Shown here piece by piece: positions 44,321 through 53,177 of a stretch of 64,000 nt of DNA. The notes beneath the pieces are model-generated. The model searched no databases and was not told the DNA's origin. It was given only the letters and a program-made list of their open reading frames with translations. The stretch lies in NCBI RefSeq assembly GCF_000219725.1, contig NC_015732.1, forward strand, positions 1,860,001 to 1,924,000, given 5' to 3'. The DNA comes from Gracilinema caldarium DSM 7334 (GTDB taxonomy: Bacteria; Spirochaetota; Spirochaetia; Treponematales; Breznakiellaceae). A program made the translations under genes and the position numbers. The stretch's first letter is position 1. Every line of letters begins with the position of its first letter.

Positions 44321-44809
44321 ATGGGAATACGTAAGTTTTTTGGTAATCTTTTCATCATATTTGGGATTCTTAATATAGCCAATTTTTGGGCACCTCGTCC
44401 CATTCCCACAGTAGGGCCTTCGGCATTTATCATTGGGCTTTTACTTATTGGAACCGGTATTTTTTTACGATTAGAACGGGACAGTTCAGGAAATATACAG
44501 TGGGATCGTTTTTTGGCTCTTTTTCAAGGATCAAAGACTCAGAACAACAGCAGCAGGATGCGGGAAGATAAGCAAAATATTTCTGATACTAAATTGTCGG
44601 ATCCCCTCATTGCGGTGAGGGTTCTGAGGCTGGCTGAACAAAAACAGGGGATCCTGAGCATTTCCCAGACTGCCATGGAACTCAATATTCCCCTTGGAGA
44701 TGCAGAAGCGGGTCTCGATGAATGTGTTGCCCGGGGAACCGCAACAATTGAAGTGGACCCTAACACTGGTCTTGCCTATTATCGGTTCCCCGAATTTTTA
44801 CCCAGATAA
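44321..44809 (+). CDS. Membrane protein with C-terminal winged-helix-like domain
   Basis: Two hydrophobic spans (FFGNLFIIFGILNIANF and VGPSAFIIGLLLIGTGIFL) occupy about residues 6-50. A flexible linker leads to a C-terminal domain resembling a small winged helix (LRLAEQKQGILSISQTAMEL, then GLDECVARGTATIEVD). A membrane-bound DNA- or protein-binding factor is one reading. GGAGG eight bases upstream supports the ATG at 44321. I do not recognise the family. Convergent with lpdA with only two bases between the stop codons. Confidence 0.75.
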   Translation: MGIRKFFGNLFIIFGILNIANFWAPRPIPTVGPSAFIIGLLLIGTGIFLRLERDSSGNIQWDRFLALFQGSKTQNNSSRMREDKQNISDTKLSDPLIAVRVLRLAEQKQGILSISQTAMELNIPLGDAEAGLDECVARGTATIEVDPNTGLAYYRFPEFLPR

Positions 44810-44811
44810 AA

Positions 44812-46266
44812 CTACAGATGTATCGCCCGATCCAGGGCTGAAAGGGCACCCTCCTTCACTCCCTCCGCCAGGGTAGGATGGGCATGAATCATCGCTGCCA
44901 CTTCTTCCGCTGTGAGCTCATTTTGGCTTGCCAGAAGCAGTTCATGGATTAAGTCGGTAGCTCCGCTGCCAAGAACCGAAGCCCCAAGGATTTCTCCGGT
45001 AGCCGGATCGGTTAACAGTTTTACAAAGCCCTCAGGGTGCCCCGTTGCCACAGCTTTGCCGATCGCACGGAAGGGAAAGGTTGAACTTTTATAATGCAGA
45101 CCCTGTTTCTGAAGTTCTGCTTCCTTAAAACCGAAGGATGCATTCTGGGGTTCACAGTATACAGCCTGGGGTACAAAATGCTTGTCAATCCTGGAGAGAT
45201 GGGGATTGGGTCCTTTTCCCAGTACATAGGCTACCCGTTCTGCCACCACTTCCGCCTGGGCTGAGGCTACATGGGCTAGCTGGGCTTCCCCGGCCACAAT
45301 ATCACCCACCGCATAAAGCCCCTGGGCATCGGTTTCATAATAATCGTGAACCTGTATATATCCCCGGTCGAGTTGTATCCCCAGTTTATCTAGACCAAGG
45401 TTTTCTGTATTTGGACTTCTTCCGGTGGAAACGAGGAGCCGGTCTCCTTCAAGGATGGCCCGATCTTTTTCTTGCTGCTGCGGAGATCCCTCTATCTGAG
45501 CTGGTTCTATGATTAAACGTAAACCGCCCGAATCTGTTTTTTCCAGCCTGACCGCTTTCATGCCCGTATAAAAACGGACACCCCGTTTTTCAAAGACCGC
45601 CTTTACCGCTGAAGATACATCAGCATCCTCCATGGGAAGGATACGATCAAGCATTTCTACCATCGTAACCTCCACACCAAAGCTGTTCATGATATAGGCA
45701 AATTCCATCCCAATAGCTCCAGCCCCAAGAATGATGAGCCGTTGAGGCAGGTCTTTCATCATAAGGGCTCCGGTCGATGAAATCACTTTCGTTTCATCAA
45801 ACTCAAAACCTGGAATGAGGCGGGGACGGGAACCGGTGGCAATAACAATTGCATAGGCAGACACCTTTTTATATTCTTTACCCTCCCCATCGGTTATGGA
45901 AAGGGTGTTTTTATCTATAAAGGATGCGGTACCCGAAATGATATCGACCTTATTCTTTTTAAGAAGGAAATCTACCCCCTTAGAAAGCTTTTCCGCGGCG
46001 GTACGACTAAAGGCCTGAACTTTGCTATAGTCAAAACCGGTCGTATCATAGGTAACACCGACCTTGGCAAGTTCCTCTAAAACCGAATAGCGGGTCGCCT
46101 GTTCAATGAGTGCTTTGGAAGGGATACAACCAATATTAAGACATACCCCGCCGAGCTTATCCCGTTCTACCACGGCAGTTTTTAAACCCAGTTGGCTTGC
46201 CCGAATAGCCCCTACATAGCCAGCGGGGCCAGCCCCAATAAACAAGATGTCATAATCAAATTGCAT
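44812..46266 (-). CDS. lpdA: Dihydrolipoyl dehydrogenase (E3) of pyruvate dehydrogenase
   Basis: E3 reoxidises the dihydrolipoyl groups of E2 and reduces NAD+. The FAD-binding GAGPAGYVGAIRASQLG, the redox-active disulfide GGVCLNIGCIPSK (Cys pair), and the C-terminal His-Glu motif (MIHAHPTLAE) are all present. 484 residues. It is the last gene of the PDH operon and lies 27 bases after the E2 gene. Confidence 0.97.
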   Translation of the reverse strand: MQFDYDILFIGAGPAGYVGAIRASQLGLKTAVVERDKLGGVCLNIGCIPSKALIEQATRYSVLEELAKVGVTYDTTGFDYSKVQAFSRTAAEKLSKGVDFLLKKNKVDIISGTASFIDKNTLSITDGEGKEYKKVSAYAIVIATGSRPRLIPGFEFDETKVISSTGALMMKDLPQRLIILGAGAIGMEFAYIMNSFGVEVTMVEMLDRILPMEDADVSSAVKAVFEKRGVRFYTGMKAVRLEKTDSGGLRLIIEPAQIEGSPQQQEKDRAILEGDRLLVSTGRSPNTENLGLDKLGIQLDRGYIQVHDYYETDAQGLYAVGDIVAGEAQLAHVASAQAEVVAERVAYVLGKGPNPHLSRIDKHFVPQAVYCEPQNASFGFKEAELQKQGLHYKSSTFPFRAIGKAVATGHPEGFVKLLTDPATGEILGASVLGSGATDLIHELLLASQNELTAEEVAAMIHAHPTLAEGVKEGALSALDRAIHL

Positions 46267-46293
46267 ACCTACTCCTCATTTCTGCTCTTCATC

Positions 46294-47634
46294 TTAAAAC
46301 AAGGCTTTTGCCGGATCTTCCCAGATTGCAGCGAGATCTTTCATAAAGGCTGCTGCGACAGCCCCATCTATAGTCCTATGATCACTTGAGAGGGTTGCCC
46401 GCATCATGGGTCGAATTACCATACTGTCCTGCCCCTGGGAATCGGTATGTACCACCACTTCCTTTTTAATAGCCCCTAAGGCGAGTATCGCCGAACCGGG
46501 GGGATTGATAATAGCAGTAAATTCCTCTACACCCCAAGCACCCAGATTGGAAATGGTGAAGGTAGCCCCTTCATAATCTTCAGGTTTAAGGCTGCCTTCC
46601 TTAGCTCGGGCAATGAGATCCCGCAATTCCCGTTCTATTTCTTCGATACCCTTATGGGCACAATCCCGAACCACCGGAGCAACAAGGCCATCTTCCAGCG
46701 CTACCGCAAGAGCCATATCGACCTGTGCATGGATCTGGATCCGATCCCCCAGCCAGCTGCTGTTAACCTGAGGATGTTTAGCAAGTGCCATGGCAGTGAG
46801 TTTCATGAAGATCGCGTTCAATGAGATCGTAAAACCATCCTTGCGCGCCTGGTTATAGGAAGTCCTCAGATTGATGAGATGCTCCATATCGATGGCCATA
46901 CGCAAGTAAAAATGGGGCGCATCCCGCATAGATTCCCCCAGCCTGCGGGCAATGGTTTGCCTGAGCCGGGAAACGGGTAAGGTTCTAGCTTCCGCAGTTT
47001 GCGCTCCATAGGATGCACGATTTTGAGTATGAGAGTCGGCTCCAAACAAAGCATCAGATCGGGAAGCAGGACTTTCTAAATATCGAATAATATCCCGCTT
47101 TACAATACGGCCACCGGGACCAGATCCAGTCAGGGACCGCAAATCAATGCCTGCCTGTTGGGCAAGTTTTCGTGCTAAGGGGGATGATGGGGCTACTCCG
47201 CCTGGCAGGAATGGGGCGGCTGCCTGAGGTTGTGCTGCCTGAGGTTTTGCTGCCTGAGGTTGTGCTGCCTGAGGTTGTGCTGCCTGAGGCGCTTTTGGCA
47301 CTTGCGGCCCCGGAAGCGGTGATGCGGGATTTCCATCTGCTGCCGGAGCGGTGCTCTGCGAAGCGGCCTGGTTCAGGATAGCTGAAATATCCTCGCCCTG
47401 AGTTCCAATCACCGCAATGAGATCCCCAACTTTTACAGAACTCCCTGCGGGGGCTACAATTTTAAGCAGCGTACCCTGGGAACCAGCTTCATAGTCCATA
47501 ACCGCCTTATCGGTTTCGACTTCGCAGAGCACCGCTCCGCGTTTCACTTCATCCCCTTCTTTAATCTTCCAGGTCGCAATGGTTCCTTCGGTCATGGTAG
47601 GTGAAAGGGCTAACATAGGAACAGGTACTGCCAT
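46294..47634 (-). CDS. pdhC: Pyruvate dehydrogenase E2 (dihydrolipoamide acetyltransferase)
   Basis: E2 forms the core of the complex and transfers acetyl groups to CoA. The lipoyl domain has the expected lysine in ETDKAVMDYEAG (about residue 45). An Ala/Pro/Gln-rich linker of tandem AAQPQ units follows (see the repeat at 47221-47290), then the peripheral-subunit-binding domain (ARKLAQQAGIDLRSLTG) and a catalytic domain ending in the His motif SSDHRTIDGA. A single lipoyl domain and 446 residues are typical. Confidence 0.96.
   Translation of the reverse strand: MAVPVPMLALSPTMTEGTIATWKIKEGDEVKRGAVLCEVETDKAVMDYEAGSQGTLLKIVAPAGSSVKVGDLIAVIGTQGEDISAILNQAASQSTAPAADGNPASPLPGPQVPKAPQAAQPQAAQPQAAKPQAAQPQAAAPFLPGGVAPSSPLARKLAQQAGIDLRSLTGSGPGGRIVKRDIIRYLESPASRSDALFGADSHTQNRASYGAQTAEARTLPVSRLRQTIARRLGESMRDAPHFYLRMAIDMEHLINLRTSYNQARKDGFTISLNAIFMKLTAMALAKHPQVNSSWLGDRIQIHAQVDMALAVALEDGLVAPVVRDCAHKGIEEIERELRDLIARAKEGSLKPEDYEGATFTISNLGAWGVEEFTAIINPPGSAILALGAIKKEVVVHTDSQGQDSMVIRPMMRATLSSDHRTIDGAVAAAFMKDLAAIWEDPAKALF
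47221..47290 (-). repeat. 15-bp tandem repeat in the E2 linker
   Basis: Four consecutive 15-base units (47221-47235, 47236-47250, 47251-47265, 47266-47280), one with a single base change, followed by a partial unit. Each encodes Ala-Ala-Gln-Pro-Gln or a close variant in the flexible linker of E2. Copy number could vary among strains, as in other VNTRs. Confidence 0.9.
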
Positions 47635-47637
47635 ACA

Positions 47638-48618
47638 TTACTCCAGATAGAGGACGCGTTTTACCGCGCTCTTAATTTTTTGAACACCCGGTTGCACTTC
47701 CAGTTCTAACTGATGGTTATAAGGCATGGGCACATCATGGGAGGAAACCAGTTCTACTGGTGCATCTAATATATCGAAGCGATCTCGGGAAATGGTATAA
47801 GCGATGTAACTGCCTACACTGGCCACTGGCCAGGCTTCATCCACCACTACAGCCCGGTTTGTCTTTTCTATTGAATGATAGACTGTTTCCATATCAAGGG
47901 GTCTGAGGCTTCGCATATCGATAATCTCAGCGGAAATGCCCTCTTTTTCCAGTTCTAAAGCGGCATCCAGACAGTAGCGCACAGGCTTAGAAAAGCTGAT
48001 AAGGCTCACATCGGTACCGGTTCGAAGGATATTAGCTTTGCCAATGGGGATGAGGTACTCTTCATCGGGAACTTCACCACTAGTACCATAGAGCATCTCT
48101 GCTTCGAGAACCACCACAGGGTCATCATCCCGAATGGCACTCTTCAGCAGTCCATAGGCATCGGCGGGGAATGCAGGGGCAACTACCTTGAGCCCCGGTA
48201 TATGAGCCCAGTAGCTTGCGAAGGACTGGGAGTGCTGGGCTGCCAGATATTCTGCAGGGCCGTTGGGCCCCCGGAATACAATAGGCATCTTAAACCGGCC
48301 ACCGGACATATATCTCATTTTTGCTGCGTTATTGACCACCTGATCAAGGGCTAAGAGGGCAAAGTTATGGGTCATCCATTCTATAACGGGCCGTAATCCT
48401 ACCTGGGCAGCACCTACACCAATGCCAGTAAAACCCAGTTCAGTTATGGGGGTATCGATTACCCGTTTTGGTCCATATTTGGCAAGCAAGCCCTTAGAAA
48501 CCTTGTAAGCCCCATCATATTCAGCAACCTCTTCCCCCATCAGAAATACCGAGGGATCCCGGACCATTTCTTCATCCAATGCCCGATTTAAGGCTTCGCG
48601 ATAGGTTATTATAGCCAT
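47638..48618 (-). CDS. pdhB: Pyruvate dehydrogenase E1 beta subunit
   Basis: E1 beta pairs with E1 alpha in the decarboxylation of pyruvate. Typical features are ITYREALNRALDEEM at the N-terminus, DTPITELGFTGIGVGAA, PIVFRGPNGPAE and a C-terminal transketolase domain (AVVVDEAWPVASVG). At 326 residues the length is normal. It overlaps the E1 alpha stop by 10 bases and is followed 3 bases later by E2. Confidence 0.96.
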   Translation of the reverse strand: MAIITYREALNRALDEEMVRDPSVFLMGEEVAEYDGAYKVSKGLLAKYGPKRVIDTPITELGFTGIGVGAAQVGLRPVIEWMTHNFALLALDQVVNNAAKMRYMSGGRFKMPIVFRGPNGPAEYLAAQHSQSFASYWAHIPGLKVVAPAFPADAYGLLKSAIRDDDPVVVLEAEMLYGTSGEVPDEEYLIPIGKANILRTGTDVSLISFSKPVRYCLDAALELEKEGISAEIIDMRSLRPLDMETVYHSIEKTNRAVVVDEAWPVASVGSYIAYTISRDRFDILDAPVELVSSHDVPMPYNHQLELEVQPGVQKIKSAVKRVLYLE

Positions 48619-49616
48619 GAACTTCCTCCCTGCCGAAGCTGTTCCAGAGGATAGGAATCGGCATACACATCCTCAAAAAGGGTTGGTAATGCGGGTTCAG
48701 GACTGGATTCGGCAAAGGCGACCGCCTCAGCAACCAACCCTTCTATTTCGTTTTCCAAAGCTTCCACATCGGACTCTTTAATAACTTTATCCGCTAATAG
48801 ACGGTCCTGATAAATCAGGATCGGATCATGTTTCCGGTATGATTCAACTTCTTCCTTGGTGCGGTATTTCTGGGGATCACTCATAGAGTGGCCCTTATAA
48901 CGGTAGGTACGTATATCGAGCAGAACCGGTAAGCCCTGCCGGGCCGACTCAACAGCCTCTGAAAAGGCGGTGAAAACCTCAAGGACATCCATTCCATCAA
49001 CCTTACGGCCCTGGATCCCATAACTGGCACCCATTACCGAAAATTCTTCGACAGAAGACACTCGTTTAAAACTAGTGCCCATACCAAACTGATTATTCTC
49101 ACAGGCATAAATAACCGGCAGATTCCAGATTTTTGCCATATTGAGACTTTCATGAAAGGCACCCTGATGAATGGCCCCATCTCCAAAAAACACCGCGGTA
49201 ACACCGCCTGTTTCCTGGTATTTCTGGGCAAAGGCTACACCGGTAGCTATGGGAATCTGGGCTCCCACAATGCCATTACCACCCAGAAAATGTTTCTGCT
49301 CATCAAACAGATGCATGGATCCCCCCTTTCCTCGGGAAGAACCGGTAATTTTACCAAAAAGTTCTGCCATAACCGCTTTGGGATCCATACCACAGGCAAG
49401 GGCAAAGCCATGATCTCGATAACCGGTCAGAATATAATCCTTGGATAAATCCAAGGAGGCAACTGTTCCAACGGCGACCGCTTCTTGACCATTATATAAA
49501 TGGCAGAAGCCACCGATCTTACGAAGCCCGTACATTTTGCCAGCCTCTTCTTCGAAACGGCGAATAAACATCATATCAAAGAGGATTTTTTTCTTTTGTT
49601 CCTTTGAAAGTTCCAT
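48609..49616 (-). CDS. pdhA: Pyruvate dehydrogenase E1 alpha subunit
   Basis: E1 alpha carries thiamine diphosphate. The ThDP motif GDGAIHQGAFHESLNMAKIW ends in NN (CENNQFG), and the conserved GFCHLYNGQEAVAVG and RYKGHSMSDP are visible. 335 residues. GGGAGG lies about ten bases before the ATG. Two bases after the PPOX-like gene stop. The set E1 alpha, E1 beta, E2, E3 is complete. Confidence 0.96.
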   Translation of the reverse strand: MELSKEQKKKILFDMMFIRRFEEEAGKMYGLRKIGGFCHLYNGQEAVAVGTVASLDLSKDYILTGYRDHGFALACGMDPKAVMAELFGKITGSSRGKGGSMHLFDEQKHFLGGNGIVGAQIPIATGVAFAQKYQETGGVTAVFFGDGAIHQGAFHESLNMAKIWNLPVIYACENNQFGMGTSFKRVSSVEEFSVMGASYGIQGRKVDGMDVLEVFTAFSEAVESARQGLPVLLDIRTYRYKGHSMSDPQKYRTKEEVESYRKHDPILIYQDRLLADKVIKESDVEALENEIEGLVAEAVAFAESSPEPALPTLFEDVYADSYPLEQLRQGGSSWL

Positions 49617-49618
49617 TA

Positions 49619-50059
49619 TTATTTTACCTCCCGGTAAAACCGTTCATTTTTCATCGGATAGAAACAGGAGACCGCTTCTATTTCAGTCTCTATGACCACC
49701 ACATTCCTTGAATCTTCATTAACTTTCCAGAAAATCTGTAAATGAGGACCTATGGCTTCCATTACTTCCGACTTTAATTCCGGGTCACCGACAAGTACAG
49801 CCCGACCTTTTACGGATATTACTTCATTCAGAACTGTACTCTGAAAGGTCCATTCTACCTGACTGTGGTTTCGAATCTGTTCAGCCTTTCGGGAATTTGG
49901 TGCGGTGATTGCGTAGATAAAATTGGGCCTATCTTTAATCATAGTCGGTGTCATCCAGCGGTTGTGAGGATAGCCTTCGGCATCTACAGTGGTTAAGAGC
50001 CCTACCTTTGATGCTGAGATGAGCCGCTCTATTTTACCGATAAATTCTGCAGATTCCAT
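49619..50059 (-). CDS. Pyridoxamine 5'-phosphate oxidase-like (FMN-binding split barrel) protein
   Basis: The protein resembles general stress protein 26-type FMN-binding beta barrels: SKVGLLTTVDAEGYPHNRWM, then FIYAITAPNSRKAEQIRNH and the C-terminal YREVK. Such proteins may bind flavin or F420 and their substrate is unknown. 146 residues from the ATG at 50059, which has AGGAGG five bases upstream; a GTG at 50092, also behind a good ribosome site, would add 11 residues. It precedes pdhA by 2 bases and so is the first gene of the PDH operon. Confidence 0.88.
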   Translation of the reverse strand: MESAEFIGKIERLISASKVGLLTTVDAEGYPHNRWMTPTMIKDRPNFIYAITAPNSRKAEQIRNHSQVEWTFQSTVLNEVISVKGRAVLVGDPELKSEVMEAIGPHLQIFWKVNEDSRNVVVIETEIEAVSCFYPMKNERFYREVK

Positions 50060-50157
50060 AACGTCCTCCTGGTAATGTCTGTATTGGACCACTCAGTCCT
50101 CCTTTAAGCCTAAGAAATGAGCTAGTAAATTGCAAATGAATCATAGAGGTTATTTAT

Positions 50158-50187
50158 ATATTACTAATATTATAATATTTAAGTCAA
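50158..50187 (-). promoter_or_regulatory. Possible promoter of the PPOX-PDH operon
   Basis: On the minus strand TTGACT (50187-50182) is followed by 18 bases and TAATAT (50163-50158), in a very A+T-rich stretch. The -10 match is weak and several nearby positions would do. A leader of about 100 bases would result, with a GGACTGAGTGGTCC palindrome (50086-50099) close to the GTG start. Confidence 0.35.
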
Positions 50188-50221
50188 AATTTTTTGAAGA
50201 ATGGATTGAACGCAGGAGACA

Positions 50222-50250
50222 ATAAAAACCGGCTGGTTCGATTTGCCAGC
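50222..50250 (-). terminator. Second intrinsic terminator after pstB
   Basis: On the minus strand a short stem (GCTGG/CCAGC, 50250-50232) is followed by CGGTTTTTATT. It lies downstream of the stronger terminator at 50255-50299. A 5-bp stem is weak, so this is a backup terminator at best. Confidence 0.5.
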
Positions 50251-50254
50251 TTCG

Positions 50255-50299
50255 ATATAAAAGAAGCTCCCCGGGAAAAGGAGAAAAACCCGGGGAGCT
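50255..50299 (-). terminator. Intrinsic terminator after pstB
   Basis: A perfect 11-bp G+C-rich stem (AGCTCCCCGGG at 50265-50275, CCCGGGGAGCT at 50289-50299) with a 13-base loop is followed on the minus strand by TTCTTTTATAT. It is positioned to end the pst operon before the PDH operon promoter. Confidence 0.8.
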
Positions 50300-50453
50300 A
50301 AAAAGGAAAGGAGGAATGAGATGAGGAACTGGCTACTGCCGAGCACCTGTAACTATAACAATACAGGTACGTGAAGGTAACAAAATATTCCAGTAATCCT
50401 GCTTTAGTTGATAGGAATATTTTTCAGAACTCCTGTCATTGGAATAGTATAGG
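50300..50453. other. Structured intergenic stretch with a possible 17-codon plus-strand ORF
   Basis: Between the pstB stop and the terminator there is an AAGGAGG with an ATG at 50321 on plus, giving a 17-codon ORF ending at 50374. It overlaps a hairpin (ACCTGTA 50345-50351, TACAGGT 50362-50368). A long-range TATTCCA/TGGAATA pairing is also visible (from about 50386). The ORF runs against every neighbouring gene and has no visible promoter. The whole gene-free stretch from 50060 to 50453 otherwise holds only the two terminators and the PDH promoter region. I see no known RNA family. Confidence 0.3.
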
Positions 50454-51299
50454 TTAACCTAATCGGCCGGATATATAATCCTCCGTACGCTTATCCTTTG
50501 GATTGATGAAGATTTCCTTGGTCTCCCCGTATTCCACAAGCCGGCCCTTATGATCTTCCCCTGCCATAAAAAAGGCAGTCATATCAGAAGCCCGGGCTGC
50601 CTGCTGCATATTATGGGTTACCAGAACAATGGTGTATTGCTCCTTCAGACTGAAAAGCAGGTCCTCTATCTTTAAGGTAGCCGTTGGATCCAACGCAGAG
50701 GCCGGTTCATCCAGCAAAAGAATTTCCGGCTCAATAGCCAATGCCCGGGCAATACAGAGCCGCTGCTGCTGACCACCGGAAAGGGCGGTCCCGGGAGCAT
50801 TGAGCTTATCCTTTACTTCATCCCAAAGTGCTGCGGATCGAAGAGATCGCTCAACCACTTCATCGTAATAAGACTTCTTCTGTTTTGGGAGGTTGAGCCT
50901 GAGTCCTGCGATGACATTTTCATACACCGTCTTTGTTGGAAATGGATTTGGTTTCTGGAACACCATACCAATCCGCCGTCGTATCCGTACAGGGTCTGCA
51001 TCGGGGGCATAAATATTTTCCCCATCAACAAGAACCTCACCCGTAGCATAGGCTCCCTTTATAACTTCATGCATCCGGTTAATACAACGGATCATGGTAG
51101 ATTTACCACATCCGGAGGGTCCGATAATGGCGGTAACGAGTCCTGGATATATATCAAGATTGATGTCTTCTATAGCATGCTGTTTACCATAATAGGCGTT
51201 TAAATTGCGTATTTGAATTTTTGGTTGGCTATTTTCAGCCACAGTTTCAGTTTCCCTATGGGGACGAACAATATCAGCCATGGATTTAATGAGACTCAT
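50454..51299 (-). CDS. pstB: Phosphate ABC transporter, ATP-binding protein PstB
   Basis: PstB powers high-affinity phosphate uptake. Walker [10 protein letters not shown], the QKPNPFP Q-loop, the signature LSGGQQQRL and Walker [13 protein letters not shown] are all present. From the ATG at 51299 the protein has 281 residues; about 25 extra N-terminal residues ([11 protein letters not shown] and following) precede the usual LNAYYG start. It overlaps pstA by 14 bases. No phoU gene follows. Confidence 0.97.
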   Translation of the reverse strand: MSLIKSMADIVRPHRETETVAENSQPKIQIRNLNAYYGKQHAIEDINLDIYPGLVTAIIGPSGCGKSTMIRCINRMHEVIKGAYATGEVLVDGENIYAPDADPVRIRRRIGMVFQKPNPFPTKTVYENVIAGLRLNLPKQKKSYYDEVVERSLRSAALWDEVKDKLNAPGTALSGGQQQRLCIARALAIEPEILLLDEPASALDPTATLKIEDLLFSLKEQYTIVLVTHNMQQAARASDMTAFFMAGEDHKGRLVEYGETKEIFINPKDKRTEDYISGRLG

Positions 51300-52155
51300 G
51301 ATTCCACCTTCGTGTAAAGTATTTAACCGCACCACTAATAATGCCTACTAATGCAATGAGTAAGAGGGTTGCCCCCCAGGCTTTCTTATGCCAGTCATCA
51401 TAGGGTGAAATAGCATAACTATAGATTTGCAGGGGCATAGCTGCCATGGGTCTGCGTAGATCAAAATTAAAAAATGTATTACCAAGGGACGTAAGGAGCA
51501 ATGGAGCGGTCTCTCCTGCAGCTCGGGCTACCGCCAGCATGATACTGGTAAGCAGTCCTGGTAATACCGTTGGTATCACAATAAAAAGTACTACCTTCCA
51601 TCGGGGAGTACCTAGTGCAAGCGCTGCTTCTCGAAGGGTGTCCGGAACCAATTTTAAAATTTCTTCTACACTTCGAGCAATAATCGGGATCATGATGACT
51701 GCGAGCGCCAAAGAACCTGCTAAGCCTGAATATCCTGTAATCGATCTTACTACTAAAGCCCAGATAAAGATACCAACTACTATCGAAGGAAGTTCTGCAA
51801 GCAGTTCTACTGCAAAACGAACTGCAGTAGCGAATTTAGTTTGCCCATATTCCACAATAAAAATCGCTGTTGCCACCCCTACTGGGATTGCAATAAGAGC
51901 TGCTACTGCAAGCATAATCAGGGTACCTACTATGGCTGGTGCAATACCACCCCCTTCTTCACCATAGGGTTTTGGAATCTGCGTGAAAAAATCCAGGTTA
52001 AGAGCCCCTATACCATTCATAAATATATGAGAAATGATAATAAAGAGTATTGATACAGAAAGTACGGTAGCAATAATCACTAATCCATAAAAGAAGGCGG
52101 CGCTAAGCTTTCTGGTTCTCATCCGGGCAAGTTCAACATCATGCATGACGGGCAT
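51286..52155 (-). CDS. pstA: Phosphate ABC transporter permease PstA
   Basis: PstA is one of the two inner-membrane permeases of the Pst transporter. The 289-residue protein has six predicted spans and the EAA-like loop ([24 protein letters not shown]). The N-terminal start could be the ATG at 52155 or 52146; both are near one AAGGAGG site. It overlaps pstC by 17 bases and pstB by 14. Confidence 0.95.
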   Translation of the reverse strand: MPVMHDVELARMRTRKLSAAFFYGLVIIATVLSVSILFIIISHIFMNGIGALNLDFFTQIPKPYGEEGGGIAPAIVGTLIMLAVAALIAIPVGVATAIFIVEYGQTKFATAVRFAVELLAELPSIVVGIFIWALVVRSITGYSGLAGSLALAVIMIPIIARSVEEILKLVPDTLREAALALGTPRWKVVLFIVIPTVLPGLLTSIMLAVARAAGETAPLLLTSLGNTFFNFDLRRPMAAMPLQIYSYAISPYDDWHKKAWGATLLLIALVGIISGAVKYFTRRWNHESH

Positions 52156-53164
52156 CGCCTCCTTTTAAAATATAATTGGTTAAAAAGTGAGCTAATATAT
52201 TAAAGGCCGATGCAACTAAAAGGAGCAAAAGCCCTAACTCGACGATTGCACTAAAATAAATTGAGGAGTCGGCTTCGGTAAACTGATTAGCTATTGCACT
52301 GGCTATGGTATAACCCGGCGTTAATAACGAGGGACTTATTTTAGTGGTACTGTTTCCTATAACCATGGTTACTGCCATGGTTTCACCGATTGCCCGCGCA
52401 AGCCCTAACATGGCACCGCCAACAATACCCCCCCGAGCATAGGGAAGGACCGCACCGGTTAACACTTCCCATTTGGTTGCACCCAGGGCCAGCATACCCT
52501 CTTTTTGGAGTCGGGGCACATTTTTTAATATTTCCCGGGATACAGAAAGAATAGTGGGAAGGATCATGATTGCAAGAATCACACTGCCCGTGAGCAAATC
52601 CTGACCAATAGGAGGACCTTCCACGAGCATATTCAGCATAGGAATAGGCTCTAGGAGGGTTTGCAGAAAGGGTTCTACAGTACTTCGCATAAAGGGAACA
52701 AGTACAAAGAGCCCCCAGATGCCATAGGCCACACTGGGTATGGCTACCAAAAGTTCTATGATAAAGCTGACGATTTTTCCAAGCCAAAGGGGAGCATATT
52801 CAACAATAAAAAGGGCCGATCCTAATGCCAAGGGGGTGGCAAGAATGAGGGCTCCCACCGACGTAACAACGGTGCCAAATATAAAGGGAAGAGCTCCAAA
52901 ACTGATGGGATTCAATTCAGTTTCTACCGGATTCCAGTCTGAACCGGAAAAAAAACTAAACCCAAAACGTTCAATCGATTCCAGGGAGTCATAAAAAAGG
53001 AGTAATACAAAGGCAGAAAGAAGAACTATAACAAAGGCAGAGGCGCTTCCGATAATCACCGAAAAGACCCGGTCGCCCGGGTCTCTTATAACGGATAAGC
53101 GCCCCGGATCCGCTGCTTTACCAAGTTTGAGCTTCTCTCTCAAGACCATCCAGGGCTTTTTCAT
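52139..53164 (-). CDS. pstC: Phosphate ABC transporter permease PstC
   Basis: PstC is the second Pst permease. It has about six spans and a cytoplasmic loop with LQKEGMLALGATKWEVLTGAVLP, which contacts PstB. FGFSFFSGSDWNP is characteristic of the family near residue 75. 341 residues. It starts 13 bases after pstS. Confidence 0.96.
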   Translation of the reverse strand: MKKPWMVLREKLKLGKAADPGRLSVIRDPGDRVFSVIIGSASAFVIVLLSAFVLLLFYDSLESIERFGFSFFSGSDWNPVETELNPISFGALPFIFGTVVTSVGALILATPLALGSALFIVEYAPLWLGKIVSFIIELLVAIPSVAYGIWGLFVLVPFMRSTVEPFLQTLLEPIPMLNMLVEGPPIGQDLLTGSVILAIMILPTILSVSREILKNVPRLQKEGMLALGATKWEVLTGAVLPYARGGIVGGAMLGLARAIGETMAVTMVIGNSTTKISPSLLTPGYTIASAIANQFTEADSSIYFSAIVELGLLLLLVASAFNILAHFLTNYILKGGDARHA

Positions 53165-53177
53165 TACGCTTTAATCC

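Noticed and set aside
50232-50250. GGTTCGATTTGCC resembles a tRNA T-arm
   Set aside because: The stem and loop lengths do not fit and no D-arm, anticodon arm or acceptor stem can be built around it; it works better as part of a minus-strand terminator.
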